This document shows positions 1-12,890 of a DNA stretch of 64,000 nt, piece by piece. The stretch is from Promerops cafer (taxonomy: Eukaryota > Chordata > Aves > Passeriformes > Nectariniidae): assembly GCA_013398275.1 (NCBI GenBank), contig VZSE01012464.1, positions 372,001 through 436,000 of the forward strand. Reading direction: 5' to 3'. Within the stretch, counting starts at the first letter, position 1. Each line of letters starts with the position of its first letter. The translations under genes were made by a program, and so were the position numbers. Below the pieces are notes generated by a model that saw only the letters and a list, made by a program, of their open reading frames with translations, did no database searches and was not told where the DNA came from.

Positions 1-3000
1 AAGCTCCTTTTGAGAAATGAGAATATTAAAATTTCAAAAGTACAGTCACAGCAAGTGGTAGGCAAGCAACGAAGATAAATCAAATCCTATTTCTTGCCAT
101 GCTGTGAAAAGACGGCTGGCTTTTAATCATCATGATGTGCCATATGTAAATTCCATCAAAGAAGAAGTTTGGTAAATGTTATATTTCATAACCACAGGGA
201 AGGAAGCTATTTATAAACACCAATTAAATGATATAATATAGTCCAAAGCCATTAATAATAAAACTATTAATGTAGGTAGACATTACTTTCACATGGAGTA
301 GTTTTTGAAGTAAACTTTTTCAAATGCATATTTAACTAAGAAAACATTGCATATTTTCTACTCAAGGTCATTTTAACTTCTCATATTTTCAGATATAAGT
401 AAGTTGTTCAAGAAAGAAAAGAATGCATAAAACACTCAAACCTAGAATCACTTTCTCAAAAAATCTGAGATTGTTTCAGTCAGCAGCTATGTTTTATATG
501 TGGTTAGAAATCTCTATATCCATGTATGAAGCTTAAATGCAAGTTCATGTTGTGTTTTGCCAGTCTCAGGAAATATTTGGTGATGCAAATATCTTGAACA
601 GAAAATTGCAGTGAGGTTTAGCACCACAAGTATTGATTTGCAAGCCTCCAGTGGAGGAAAGAACCCAACACAATGATACTATTATCACACTAGAATTGTG
701 CATCACCTGCATTAGAAGAAAGCAAACTAATTTGAAAGCATTAAAAGTCATCATGTTTCACAGAATTCCTAGAAAGGCTGCAATAATTTATGCCATAGTA
801 AGTAAAGCTCTGGAATAGAATAGTTCAGCTGTCCTGTCTCAAACCAGCATGGTAAACTGAATCTAGATGTTAAAGCTCTAAATACTGCACTAACACTTCA
901 AAATATGATTTTCTTACAGAGAAGATGCTGAATTCAAGCAGGTTTAAACAGAATTCTACAGCAAAGCATGAGAGATAGCTAATGACTGCTGGGCTAAACC
1001 TTCTTGCAGTAATGGAACTGACAGGCTACCCAGTGGATGCTCCAGGAAAGACACAAGGATTCATTATTTTACCATGTAGTAAAGGCATGGAGGAATTTAT
1101 TTATTCGTAGCAGACAACAAACCTCAGACACAAAATTTCTAAAAGCCCACAGCAAAGCATCAAGTTAAAAAACTCCAAACCAAACAATACCCTCCCTAAC
1201 TTTCCAGATATTCAATAGTTCATTTATATTTTGCTTTATCTAAAAAACCCTCAAATCTAGTTCACAGTCTCACCAGAAAATTTACAGAACCCTGTATTTT
1301 TCATGATACAGGAAAAAAGATTTTCAGTTACAGATTTAAAACCAAAGGTTTTATTCTAATGAATTTTGTAAAGAGAGCAAAATATCTCCATATTTTCGGC
1401 ACACTCAGCAATGTCTGTGTGCCATAAACTGAGACCTGTCATGTCTGTCTTGTGATTAGGAAAAATTTAATGCTTCACATCTTTGTCATATTTGTTGTTT
1501 TGTCATAACTGGCATGTAGATTGAATGGCAGGTGACATTTCCAAAGATTTAAATAAGGTAAGAAATTAATCAAATTAATATATTCATTTTCTAAAGTATA
1601 ATGAGTCATTTGCATATAAAATGTAAGAATCTGTAAATATAAAATGAACTCCAAATACTTAAGCATATAATGAACTCCATTTCTTATATTTCTCTCTGCA
1701 TATGTGTGTATATATACATATATATATGCACACACACATCACAGAGAAAGATTTTAAACCCCTGAAATTCTTGCTATTTTATGCAGCAGTTTAGATTGAG
1801 CAAGAGATAATTATTTCCCCCTCCATGGATCACAGCACATAAGATACCAGACTGCAGCATTCTGTAGGGGACCTGCAGGGATCCTTATATACCAGCTGCT
1901 AAGGCAGCCTCTGATTTGTCCACAAGAAGAGGGAAATGCTCTTACAGTGCCTAAAGTATTTTCCAAGGGGGAACTCCAGGTGTGATTATGTAAAAGGAGT
2001 GAAACATATCCTTATCATACATGGAATTCCATGGAGATCACTGAAAACCTGGTGGACAGGACAGGATCTTACCCTTTGGCCCCTCTGCAGAGCTACAGTC
2101 ATACTGAAAGGCAAACATGGCATGGGGCTCCATATAGGAAAGAGACAGCAAATTAACACATCTACCAAGAATAAAGAATAAAAAACACTGTCCAGGCTGT
2201 GTTAAAATATAACACAGGAAAGTCACATTTACAAATTAAGTAGTAGGAGTTTCAAGGCTACCAGCTAATTCCAATTTAATGATGCTGCCAGTGTGTGAAA
2301 CAATACAGTGAAGCAAAATAAGCTGATTTGTTCAGTCAATAATTGAAAATCTATTTGCCTGAAGTTGATTTACAGTGAAACAGGATTCAGCTACTGAAAT
2401 TTGTAACTGGTGCTCCTGTCAACAGAAGAAAGGACAGCCTTTAATTTATGAATTGAAGAGTGCTAGGACTAATTAAATATGCAACGTAAAGCTGGGAAAT
2501 AGGAATTCTAACACGCGGTATGAATTCATGTAAATACAGACATTTTAGCCAGATGGAGCTAAGCTATAGTGCTAACTGCATGGGCCTGGCTTTGCAGAGA
2601 GGGTTCAAGAATTATCAGTGTTTTTGTTCACGTGCACATGGCCATTCACATGATACACACATAACTTCTTTACAAGCCAAAATACTATTGTCAAAAGAAG
2701 AAAAAATGAGTAAAGAGGTAACAATTACTACAGGGAGGTACAAAAAGGAAAAAGAAAATCAAAGGCAAGTTTTAGGTTGAAGAATAGTAGGAAGTGCCTA
2801 CAACCATAGGCTACCTGTGGGAAACCTGGTGTTTCAATATCACTTGTAGCTCTTTAAAAAAAATCCATATTTTCATCACAACTGCATGCACAGCTCATTC
2901 TGCAGAGACTCTATGTTAACAGTCTGCTTAAAAGTAAGACCCAAGTCTATATAATAATTTGCCCCGCTATTCCTCTGCTTCAAAATGAGCAACCCCCATT

Positions 3001-6000
3001 CCCCTCCTGGTGGCAGAAGAGGACTTTGGCCTGTAATTCCTATTTCTCAGCATGCCAGGGACACTACTGGTTTAGTAGAAGGAATACGCACCAAATTTAT
3101 ATCATAAACATATTCTCCTTAAGGATATATATTTGACAACCTGTGTCAAACAAGGCAGAAGACTGACAAACTCCATTCTATAATCTACCTGATCACACTG
3201 AAACATTACAGAGACACAAGGCAAATGACTTTAAATGCCCCATGCTGGCCTGTTATGCCTTATAATTGTTCAGAATTTGGTTAGATACACTAGGGAAGGC
3301 ACTTGGAAGTTGAATTCCACACTTGCTTCAGAATGGTTACAGGAACAAGACCAAATTTAGTCTCTCACACACAACTTCTTTTTAAGGGTACTTTGTGGGT
3401 GTATATATAAGCATAATGTTTGTGGATGAGATTATCCAACAGCTAAAATAAACTTTGAAGGCAGTAATTGAATGTACAAGTGTTTAGGAATTTACTGATC
3501 TATCTGAGCCAGACTGTCAGTGAAGGCTTGGTATCTTCCAGACACTTAAAGCTTGGAGGGGAAGCTGAGGATCCAATCACTATTTATTTGATACAGAAGT
3601 CATTGCTATATACAGGGAGTCTGTGAAAAACTCTTTTTACTGAACACAACAGGAATCTCAAATTTGGTCTTGAGAGAATATGAACATACCAGGAAACATT
3701 AATTTGCAGAATTGTTTTAACCCCCTTACACAAATGGTGCAAGTGTTTCTGTGACACTTTGACAGGCTTCTTTACTAGGTTCTTTCTACTTCTTTCCTAT
3801 AATTTATATTTCTCTGCCAGTGTTTTCCTCTACATTTCTGTACTATCTCACTTTTACCTCCGAGTCACTTTTACCTACCTATCATTTCAGCTATCTCCTT
3901 TACAGCAAAGCTCAATTTAATTTCAGGCTTGTTTTCAATGAGGTCGTAACTGACCCTTCTGTCTTCAAGGAGGTATGAGGCATGTTTACTCTTCACTTTT
4001 GTCTTTACTATTTTCATTCTATTCCTTTTTGTATACACAATTTTGCATACTGCTTGCCCTCACAGAGTCGTCCTTGAAGCCTACAAATTTCTCTTTCATT
4101 TTTAAGCATCCTATTCCACATGCTTGTTTCTGAAAGCAAAAATATTTCCTATTAGGATTTTAATTCTTACAAGAGATACACAGCAACTCAAGTATATCTC
4201 TATTAATCCTAGGAAGAAGACATTTTATGAGAAAAAGTGAGTGTAAACAGTGTCTCTGTGAAGAGATAGGGGGAGAAAAATAGTTATGTGTCAGCACAGT
4301 GGGGATAGAAGCTACAACTCTATTAAACTCTTAATAGAAGTATTTAAATTAAAACACCCCTTTGAGTGAAATTCTGCACTAATGTATGTTACCTGAGACT
4401 TCCCCTGCCTCCTCTCTCTCATCCCACCACTGAACCCTGGGAAACATTTTAACCTCCTGCAGCGCAGTCAGCAATCCATCCATGACTGATGGACCCATAT
4501 CACCACGGAAGCAGACCCTGTGGGTCAGAAGGATGCACCAAAGGGGATGATGAGGCACTGAATCTGTGCTTGATGGGCAGAGGAGACAGAAGATTAGAGA
4601 GGAGATAAGGTGGATAATAGGCTCGGCTTCCAACACCTCTTCTTGTGAAGCTTCTCAAACCAAAATATTGTTCGGAGTTCTTTTCTGTTAATTAAATGGG
4701 AGCTGAGGGGATATATAACCTGTCAAGGTCTGAATAGCTCAACCTCCAACACTTTCCTCCACAGAAAAGTCTGACTGAGAAAATGAAGTAAACATTCATT
4801 AAGCAGGCTCCTGTTTCCTTCTCCCTCTCCTTCCCCAGGAGCAAGTGTGCACTCAGGAGGTGCTCAGCCATCCTGGATACTTCAACAAGCAGTTTAGCCC
4901 CACAATGAAAACCAAAGATCTCTCAAACAAACACCATTCATTACCATTAGAGGACTTCTCACTGCATGAGACACTTTGTTTTACTGAAGAGACATGCCAA
5001 ATCTGCCATTACAAAGTCAGATAATTTTTTCAGATAACAAAGTTGCTGCCTTAGCTACATGCACCTATGTTTCTCTGATTGCTCATCTTCAGTTTGCTTT
5101 TATCACTAATGCTTGGTGCCAGCCTTAACACAGAAACAAATGACCTAATGAAAGAGAGCTGAATGCTATTAAAAAAGGCAAATTATTCAGTTGTGATAAA
5201 AATGTGTTCTTGAGTGTACATGCATGCTTTGGAGCAGGAGAGAGTATCCAGCTTCTCACAAAGTAACACTTTTTCAGGGTTAAAAGGGTCAAAGGAGCAG
5301 AGTCTGGCCAATAAAACACAGAATAGGGAATATGTATATCCTGCATGTGCACATGGGCACTTTATAACCGAAAAAAAATGTCAGCAAAACTTGCAATATA
5401 TAAAACTCATTTTCTTTAAAAATAACAAGAGTTCTGCTGCCAAAGCTGGGACTTGCAAAGCATTAAATGCTCTGCATGGGAGGAATTGATTTCTTCAGTA
5501 TTTCCAGAAATGGAAGGGTGTCTCTTAGATCACACATGGAAAGAAGCATCAACAACAAACAAGTCTGGAAACCAGATTGACTAGACAGCTGACCTCTGTT
5601 AAAACCAAACAAAAGTATTTACTAAAAATAAAAAAAATAACCCTTGAAGTCTTCACTAACTTGAATAATGAAAAAAAATTGCTCGAATGAAAACTCTGAT
5701 TAAACTTAAGCTTTTTTCTACAAACGTAAGATGCATTTTGTATCCAGGACACATCAATTTTCTTTGTTTTCAAGAGAAACAATTCATTACAGAAGTTTAA
5801 TGAACTCCACTCCATTTTTTCTCTTCCCTTAGGGGAAGAGAAAATGCTTCACCACATGCACTTAAAACACAAGGTACTCAATGACAAAAAACAAAGGTAA
5901 GTAGGATATCTAAGTTAATTTCTTCAGAATTACATATCTGCAAACAAGAATGACCTAAATCCTTCACAATTTCTTAGAAATGATAGCCTAGTTTTCATGT

Positions 6001-6840
6001 TAATGTATGATTATCTTGTAGTTGAGACTATTGTAAAAAAAATCACAAATTAGAGGTAATAATCTCAACTGAGAAACACTTCAAGATACAGATATCCTCC
6101 CATTGAATACTGCAGTTTTATAGACTGTATACCATTTCTCTCACTGTTCACTGAGTAAAATACAGAAAAAGTGAACTAAAAAAAAAAAAAAAGTCAGAAG
6201 AATCCTTTGCATACTTCATTATGAAGGCAAAAAATTAAGGAGCTTTATTTTTGTCTACTGATCAGTGACTGAAGTACATTATTCCCAACCTTATTACAAA
6301 GTAAGGCTTTAAAACATCAACAATACTGACTGTGTAGTAAGAGAAGTGATCCGTGGATTTTTACACAAGTTGCTTTTTTAGAATGGTTGGGCCACACCTC
6401 ATGCTGCCACTCGTTCTCTGGCTTCACTTAAGCTGTGACAATCAATAAAATATGAGATTTTGTCCTTCTGCACTGTTTATGATACATATGTTTGGCAGAC
6501 GCAACAGCATTCAAAAAATCTACCAGGATTTTTTGTGGAATTACACAAATGTATAAACTGGAAAGAAAACAGTGTTTATGATTTTATATTTAAGAGTCCT
6601 TGCAAAACTAAGAAAATTATAATTGAATATAGTACTTAAACTATGATGTTGTATCTCAAAAACTTTTAAATTAAAGATATTGTTAGCATTTTAAAGAGCA
6701 CCTTGAGAAACAAGAGTGTTCTGTGTGATTTAAGGTGTATAACAAACATGACAGACAATATACACAAATGTGCACGACAGAGCAAGTTATCACACTGTCA
6801 TGTGCATAGAGCTCTTAAAAAGAACATTATTCTTTTGACA
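1..6840. other. AT-rich single-copy DNA, no gene seen
   Basis: I read both strands and found no frame with a recognisable domain and no exon-like frame with credible splice sites. The longest frames are under about 95 codons, as expected by chance. Apart from one alternating purine-pyrimidine run (separate entry) and a 15-A run at 6178-6192, I see no repeat I can name. It is consistent with intergenic or deep intronic bird DNA. Very old, decayed transposons could be present but would need a library search. Confidence 0.7.
1697..1738. repeat. Alternating pyrimidine-purine microsatellite (TG/TA/CA)
   Basis: Forty-two bases alternate strictly pyrimidine-purine: a short TG part, a TA core and a CA tail. 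The two ends are roughly complementary (TGTGTG on the left, CACACA on the right), so the tract can also fold as a cruciform. Such tracts are known to be able to adopt Z-DNA and to vary in length. A function is not implied. Confidence 0.8.
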
Positions 6841-7260
6841 GATTTTTATTCTCAGGTTCCCTACTGCTCCCAAAGGCTCACTCCCTCTTTTAAGACAGTG
6901 GCAGATTTGGTAAATCCTCCAGGTTTTGGTAGAGGTTTGTCTTCTACTCCGAGGAAGCCAAGGAGGTAAAAAACAGAAGGAATGGGAATCTGGGGGTCTC
7001 TGAGTTCAGAGTTCTCCATGCCACGGGGTGTTGAACACTCCCTGAAGAACGTGGTCGCAGGCTGCAGTTTATGAACAGGCACAGGGGCAGTGCTGCTGCA
7101 GAGTTCTTCTCCCATGGCAACTGTGGGACTGGCAACATCCTTAGTTTCTAGTTGGAAACTATGGGATTGTTGAGGGCAGAAGTGCAAGGTCCAGTGTGAT
7201 GCACAACCAGTAGGCTGGGTGGGATATTCCCAAACAGACTTCCCTGCATCTACATGCACA
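6840..7260. other. GC-richer segment with a 132-codon minus-strand open frame
   Basis: This segment is clearly richer in G and C than its neighbours and carries an open frame on the minus strand from 7259 down to 6861 (132 codons). The predicted peptide has no domain, signal peptide or membrane segment that I recognise. A frame of this length is expected about once by chance in a window of this size, and more readily in GC-richer DNA. It may be an old retroelement or LTR fragment, a noncoding exon or simply unique DNA. I do not call it a gene. Confidence 0.35.
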
Positions 7261-8449
7261 AACTGACCACCACCGACTCAAACACAGAGGACAGAAGGCA
7301 TCACACGAAGAGCCTGAATTAGTAATGCTGGTGGTTAACAGAATAGGCTGGTTTGCATCATTCTGCATTTCCAATAAAATATAGTGAGTGGTTTTTTTTT
7401 TAAAATTCAGCATGCACAAAAAGACAACCTATATTTGTTTTCTCTTTTTCCCCGTTATTTTTCATTGCTGATTCTTCCTACAGATAAGTCTGAAAGTCAT
7501 GGCACTTTGCCAAAGTGCATATTTCTTCTGAATCAATTTAGATGCATATTCTATCTAAATAGAGCACCTGAGGTACCTTGGTGTACTTTCTTTACACATA
7601 TTATTGTTATTTGAATTGTTTATGTGCCTGTGAAAACATGCTGAGAAAATAATCAAAATAAATGGGTCAAAGCAAAGACTTTACAAATGGGGACAAATGT
7701 GGATCTAATACATCACTCCGGAGAAAACAAATCACTTGGTTTCTTGCATAGGCTTTTTTACTCATCCAGAAAATAAACTTTCAAAAATAAGTGTTAAAAA
7801 TAACTAAATATCCAGATAAGGCCAGGCAATGATAAGGAGAAGGATCTCTGATTATAGGCTTATATGCTAATCTTCTATCTTTTGTCTGAATATCACAAAT
7901 TATGAAATTGTGTTTACTGTGACCAGCTTTCATCCTCTCATGATTTGCATTGTTATAAAAAAAATTACTTCCTTTCTACCTCTTATCACTAAATTGAACG
8001 ACAGATAAATTGAAATGACAAAAGACAGATTTAAGGGAGCAATACACAAACATCTGCCAGAATGGTCCAAGAAAAGTGAGGGCCAAAGAAGTAAAAAAGG
8101 ACGAAATAAAATTTTATGAGCTGTCTCTGAACCAGGAGATACTAATTAAGGTTGTAGAGTTGTATGAAAAAAGATAAAACATAGATAATACCATCTACAG
8201 ACAAATTAACTGCTATGTGAGGCTTCACTGTGAGTGTCCATAAAAACAAAACGTGGCCAAAACCGGAACAGACAGCCCTCCCTCATCACCTCTGGGGAAG
8301 TCTAATATAAAAATGTGGACTTAAATTACTAGTGGTTGAATTTAAAATGTGCCAGGTCAGTGCCAGACTGCCTCACTGTCCAAAGACTCACCCTCTGTGA
8401 GGATAAGGAGACATGAAGGCAAGGTGACACCAGTGAGAAGCAGAGACTT
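7261..8449. other. AT-rich single-copy DNA, no gene seen
   Basis: No frame, RNA gene or nameable repeat was found. The base composition matches the rest of the AT-rich background. Confidence 0.65.
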
Positions 8450-8504
8450 GCACTGAATAATCCTTATGAGTTCCTTCCAACTCAAAATGTTCTATGATTC
8501 TCTG
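8450..8504 (+). mobile_element. CR1 LINE, extreme 3' end fragment
   Basis: The segment has the characteristic end of bird CR1 elements: a CCTTCCAACTCAAAAT-type stretch followed by the terminal TTCTATGATTCTCTGAT motif, a degenerate form of the 8-bp CR1 tail repeat. Only the last 55 bases or so are recognisable, which fits the severe 5' truncation usual for CR1. Its orientation is plus because the tail repeat reads forward. It encodes nothing. Confidence 0.8.
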
Positions 8505-8789
8505 ATCCTGTACTGACCCACTGAAGCCCATGAGGTGTAAAGCAAAGGTTTTAATTCCATCCTCACTACTAGACTGCAGTTCAGGGAAGCTCTTCAGTAC
8601 CCAGCTCCATCCTTTCAGAGGACGTCAAAACAGGCTGGTACCTCCTGCGACCTCGAGGAGTTACGTTAATGGGATGAAGTAAATGCTAAAATGAATTGTT
8701 GCAACCCAGCCTGCACGAAGAAAACACAATAGGAGAAACCTGGATATTTCTTGAAGAGTTTTCCTTCACAAGCTTGATGTTGCCAGTGC

Positions 8790-9000
8790 AAGGAGTGAAA
8801 GGTAATTAGACTGATTAACTGAAAATCAATGAGGAGCTGTCATTTGCTCCTTTGTCAGTGCTGCCAGGATCATTCTGCTCTGCAAATACCAACAAAGAAT
8901 ACTTAATGAAGAAAGGTGATTGGAGGGTGGAACTATTGGAGGAGTTTTGCACCATAAAGTGGAACATTTGCTATTCGTTCTGAATGCATATTTTTCATCT
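8790..9000. promoter_or_regulatory. Candidate conserved noncoding element (enhancer-like)
   Basis: Motif-dense, non-repetitive sequence: a GGTAATTAGAC homeodomain-type site, a GATTAACTGAAAATCAAT stretch, a SOX-type CCTTTGT at 8849-8855 and further AT-rich homeodomain-like cores. No open frame explains it. The texture resembles developmental enhancers found in vertebrate gene deserts. This is an inference from motifs alone; such motifs also occur by chance in AT-rich DNA. Confidence 0.3.
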
Positions 9001-10295
9001 TAAGGAGTAGTAGCCACCTTCCAAGTTTCAATTCCTTGATATTTCGTATTATGCCAGAACTCAACTCTTTTTAGATTAATTCCTTCCAAAGATAAATGAA
9101 GAAATGAACAGCATTTCACAGAAGAGTTTTCAGCAGAGAGTCTTCCTGAGATTTTTAGAGCAGAACATAAGAGAAGAAAATAAAAAAAGAAAAAAAGAAG
9201 TAATGAAAATAAAAATAATCCCTTTTACTTCTTCAAGTGGTAATACTGATTAACTCATCAGATTTTCTTCTAACCATACAAGAATTATTGGTAGGTTTCC
9301 CTGGAGCCTGATATATTTCTGGTCAATAATTGAAATATTTGGCCAATTTTTCAACAAAAATAGCAAGGATATTCTGGAACAAAAGATCTGGGTATGAAGA
9401 TTTAGATACTGAAATATAACATCAAAAAGTTATGGGTTGGATCTCTTAGAGAATTTTATTCACCTATTTGTAAGTCATTTTATTGTCCAACTCATCTTCC
9501 ACATGAGTAACAATAATTGTACAGGAAAACATCCTTAGATAAGACTGTTAAAATATTTTCTGTATTCACTGACATAATTTTGTATTTATATAAACCCAAA
9601 AATCCCCACCCACATGACATGTTTGGCTTGAGCAGTTTCATCAGAGATCTGTGCCTTCAATCCCAGTGTCACCTGTGTTGGAACACCCAGCAGTCATGAC
9701 AAAAAACACCATGGCGTTGGCTCTTCACTACACTGAACTTCTTCAAACATGATTTAAAATAACAGGGAAAAATAAAAAATGTGACTGGGTGACAGCAAGA
9801 GAATTTTTGAATACTCAAATCAAGGGGAACAAAAAGAGCACTGATGAAAAGTTGAATGACTCAGATGAGGAAAAATTAGTTGACTGTGTTCCACTAGAAT
9901 TTGCTTTTTGGTTTGAAACCCTATGATCTGGAAAGCAACATATTTGCATTTACTTTTTAATACATTAATAGCAGCTTAATTGTGAAGGTTTCTTCTTAAA
10001 TAATCTCATTAAAAATTAACTGGTGTTTGATATGAAAATGGTTTTGATTTAGCTTTCTATCTTTATTTCCACTAAAATTGTACAATTTGAAAAGTAATAT
10101 GTTTTTCTTTATTATCACAACAGTACAGTATTTTTGCCAGCTTTTCTCCTGAGTAATTTGATCACTGTAGAAACGAGCTTTGCTTCAGCTTGCTTTTGAT
10201 TTGTGTGTACACGCATTTGGATTTTATGGTCTTTCACTAAAAGCTGAGATGTGATACAATAACGTCTCCCGTGTCAAGGACAATGCAATGGGGCA
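9001..10295. other. AT-rich single-copy DNA, no gene seen
   Basis: A-rich stretches at about 9178-9220 and homopolymers are the only structure. No coding or RNA feature can be supported. Confidence 0.65.
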
Positions 10296-10690
10296 TTGCT
10301 TATGGAGGAATTCTGGCCGAGGATTTGGGGTTACCCTGCCAGCCCTCTAAGGAGCAGACAAACCATTCCAGATTACTGCCCATCAGGAGGACGGTGCCAA
10401 ACTCTTTTTGGTGGTGCCCAGCAACAGGGCGAGGAGCAATGGCCTAAAATAAAACAAAACACCCGAAGTTGCATTCAACAAGAGGAAAAACTTTTTTACA
10501 TTGAGGGTGGCAGAGCACTGGAACAGCTGCCTAGGGAGGGTATGGATTCTCCCTCTCTGGAGACATTAAAACTCCAGCTGGACATGTTCCTGTGTCACCT
10601 GCTTGAGGTGACCCTGCCTTAGCAGGAGGTTTGGGCTGGGTGATCTCCAGAGGTCCCTTACAACCCCAACTATTCTGTGATTCTGTGAAA
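10296..10690 (+). mobile_element. CR1 LINE, 5'-truncated 3' region
   Basis: About 395 bases match the 3' part of a bird CR1 subfamily: a segment with GGTGGTGCCCAGCAACAGG, then AGAGCACTGGAACAGCTGCC, then GGTGATCTCCAGAGGTCCC, ending in TATTCTGTGATTCTGTGA. CR1 is a non-LTR retrotransposon that moves by target-primed reverse transcription and is usually cut short at the 5' end, as here. The forward frame across it (10296-10622) is interrupted relative to a CR1 protein and is not functional. A long T run follows shortly after the tail. Confidence 0.92.
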
Positions 10691-11628
10691 TACACTTTTG
10701 AAGGATTTTTTTTTTTTCTCACTGCAATATCATAGGCAACTTAGAACTTTGTTCTTTTCCTTTTTAATTGTTCATCTTCTGTAAGAAAACCTTAATTTGG
10801 AGATCAATTTAAGAAATGTGCGCAGAAACCATCATGCAAAATGATAAATTTTGAAAAATCAAGTACAAAAAGACGGTTTGCAAAAAGAAGCCTCACAATA
10901 TCCACATAATCTTTCCTGTCATACCACGTGCATATTTACTACAGGTGTGTGCTTTAACAATTTAATCTTATATTAGTGTTTCTGCACAACTCTCTCTTCA
11001 TTCAGGGCAAAGGCAGTTTACAGGAAGCTGAAATTCAGTGTGCTTCTAACCTCATAAATCTACTTATAGTTCTAAATTTCATTTAAGCCCTGCACTGGCA
11101 AGAAATCTTATAGACTGAAGGTGATTTATTTTACTTGTGAATTCAGGTCTTATATTTAATGACATTTTCCTAAACTAGAGATGCAGGTTAAAAGAAGGGA
11201 TTATCCATTATCCCTACCGATTTTTATCACAAAGGGACCATACCTCCATTCACAACAGGTAGAGAGACAAAAACCCAAGTTGCCCCAACATAACCTCACC
11301 TATAAATACTCTGCTTATAGCATAGTTTTATGTGAAAATGATATAAAAACCCAAGAATCTCTGCAATTCGTATAACAATTTACAGCACAAACTGTTGTCA
11401 CAACTTAAAAGTGACTGAAAATTGCCATGGAAATTATGGCTAATGGATTAAAATAGTCTTTATCACAAATTATCCTGAGTAGTTTTGGTTAAGCATCATG
11501 TAGCTTTATATAACATTATACTGCATTAATATGCTATTTCATCAAACTGCTCAAAACCCTCTATTAATCTTAATGGACCCAAAGAATAGATCTCATAAGA
11601 ACTTTGATAACATCTCTTTTGTTGTAGG
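10691..11628. other. AT-rich single-copy DNA, no gene seen
   Basis: Nothing beyond AT-rich background was recognised between the CR1 copy and the solo LTR. Confidence 0.65.
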
Positions 11629-12119
11629 TGTGCTGGGTTGTGGCTGGAATAGAGTTCATTTTCTTCACAGGAGCTATTACAGGGCTGTGTTTTGGATTTG
11701 TGCTGGAAGCAGTGCTGATAATGCAGGGATGTTTTCCTTGCTGCTGGGCAGAGCTTGCAGAGAGCCAAGGCCTTTTCTGCCTCTCACCCCAGGAAGGGGG
11801 CTGGGTGGGGTGCACAAGAAGTTGGGAGAGGATACACCAGTCAGGTGGTGGTGAACAGCTACTCTTGTTTGCATCACTTGCCTTCTTTGGGGTTTAATTC
11901 TCTGTCTTTGTTATTTCTCTTTTATTTACAAATGATCTGATGATGATGATGATGATTATTATTATAATAAAATTTCAATTATTAAACTTTTTATCTCAAC
12001 TCCCATGAGTTTTCTCACTTTTACCCTTCTGATTCTCTCCCTCCATCTTGCTGGGAGGGGGGGAAGGAGTGAATGAATGACTGCTTGGGATAGTTGCTGG
12101 CTGGGGTTAGACCACAATA
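11629..12119 (+). mobile_element. Solo LTR of an avian ERVL-like endogenous retrovirus
   Basis: The segment opens with TGTGCTGG and ends near CTGGGGTTAGACCACAATA, close to the ends I remember for a widespread bird ERVL-type LTR. Internal landmarks in order are GGGCTGTGTTTTGGATTTG, a CACCCCAGG/GGTGCACAAGAAG block, an AATAAA polyadenylation signal at 11966-11971 and a TTTCTCACTTTTACCCTTC block. The middle of the family sequence seems to be missing here. No gag, pol or env sequence flanks it, so it is a recombined solo LTR. I could not make out a convincing 5-bp target-site duplication, so the exact ends are uncertain. Confidence 0.85.
11938..11972 (+). repeat. GAT/ATT triplet microsatellite inside the LTR
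   Basis: About six GAT units run into ATT/ATA units and on to the AATAAA of the LTR. This is probably a microsatellite that expanded after insertion. Confidence 0.8.
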
Positions 12120-12411
12120 TAGATAGATGACTATAAGACTAGATGACTATTTAGCCCAAGAGGATAGATCTTATAACACAAATATCTACTTGACAGAGAA
12201 GCAGAATTAATATTTGTCAAACAAACAAACAAACCCCAAAGAAATAAACAAACCAAAAAACCAAAACCAAACCCCATATAAAGCCTGGACTGAGCTACCT
12301 ATAGTGAAAGAAATTCTAGAATTTTCTGCTTCCCCACAGAGCCCTAAAAGATATCAAATTTTCAAAACAGGGAGTGCAAATGTACTGAGCAAAGACTTCA
12401 GGGTGGAGAAA

Positions 12412-12890
12412 GACACAGGAATAGGAGCTGCTAAATTGCCTTATACAACTACTTGCATTCTCTTTGTGTAAAACACCAACATGCAGAGTTACTATAGATA
12501 AAAATTTTTCAGTCACTAAAAAAAATTTAAACAGGAAAGTAACTTCAGGTTGCTCAATGGTGAAATAGCCAGCAACATCCAAAGAAACATCTACAGCAGC
12601 CCAATTGTTTTTTTTTTTGGTCTGTGCTTGTATGAAGAATTTTAACAACANGACACAGGAATAGGAGCTGCTAAATTGCCTTATACAACTACTTGCATTC
12701 TCTTTGTGTAAAACACCAACATGCAGAGTTACTATAGATAAAAATTTTTCAGTCACTAAAAAAAATTTAAACAGGAAAGTAACTTCAGGTTGCTCAATGG
12801 TGAAATAGCCAGCAACATCCAAAGAAACATCTACAGCAGCCCAATTGTTTTTTTTTTTGGTCTGTGCTTGTATGAAGAATTTTAACAACA
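12412..12890. other. 239-bp perfect duplication around a single N (assembly artefact)
   Basis: Bases 12412-12650 are repeated without visible difference at 12652-12890, separated only by one N at 12651. Even a poly-T run is copied at the same length. An identical head-to-tail copy with an N as the seam is what results when two overlapping contig ends are joined without being merged. The minus-strand frame of about 190 codons across it (12316-12891) is created by the duplication and is not a gene. Confidence 0.93.

Noticed and set aside
10296..10622. 108-codon plus-strand frame
   Set aside because: Lies in the 3' region of a CR1 element and is not an intact element protein or a host gene.
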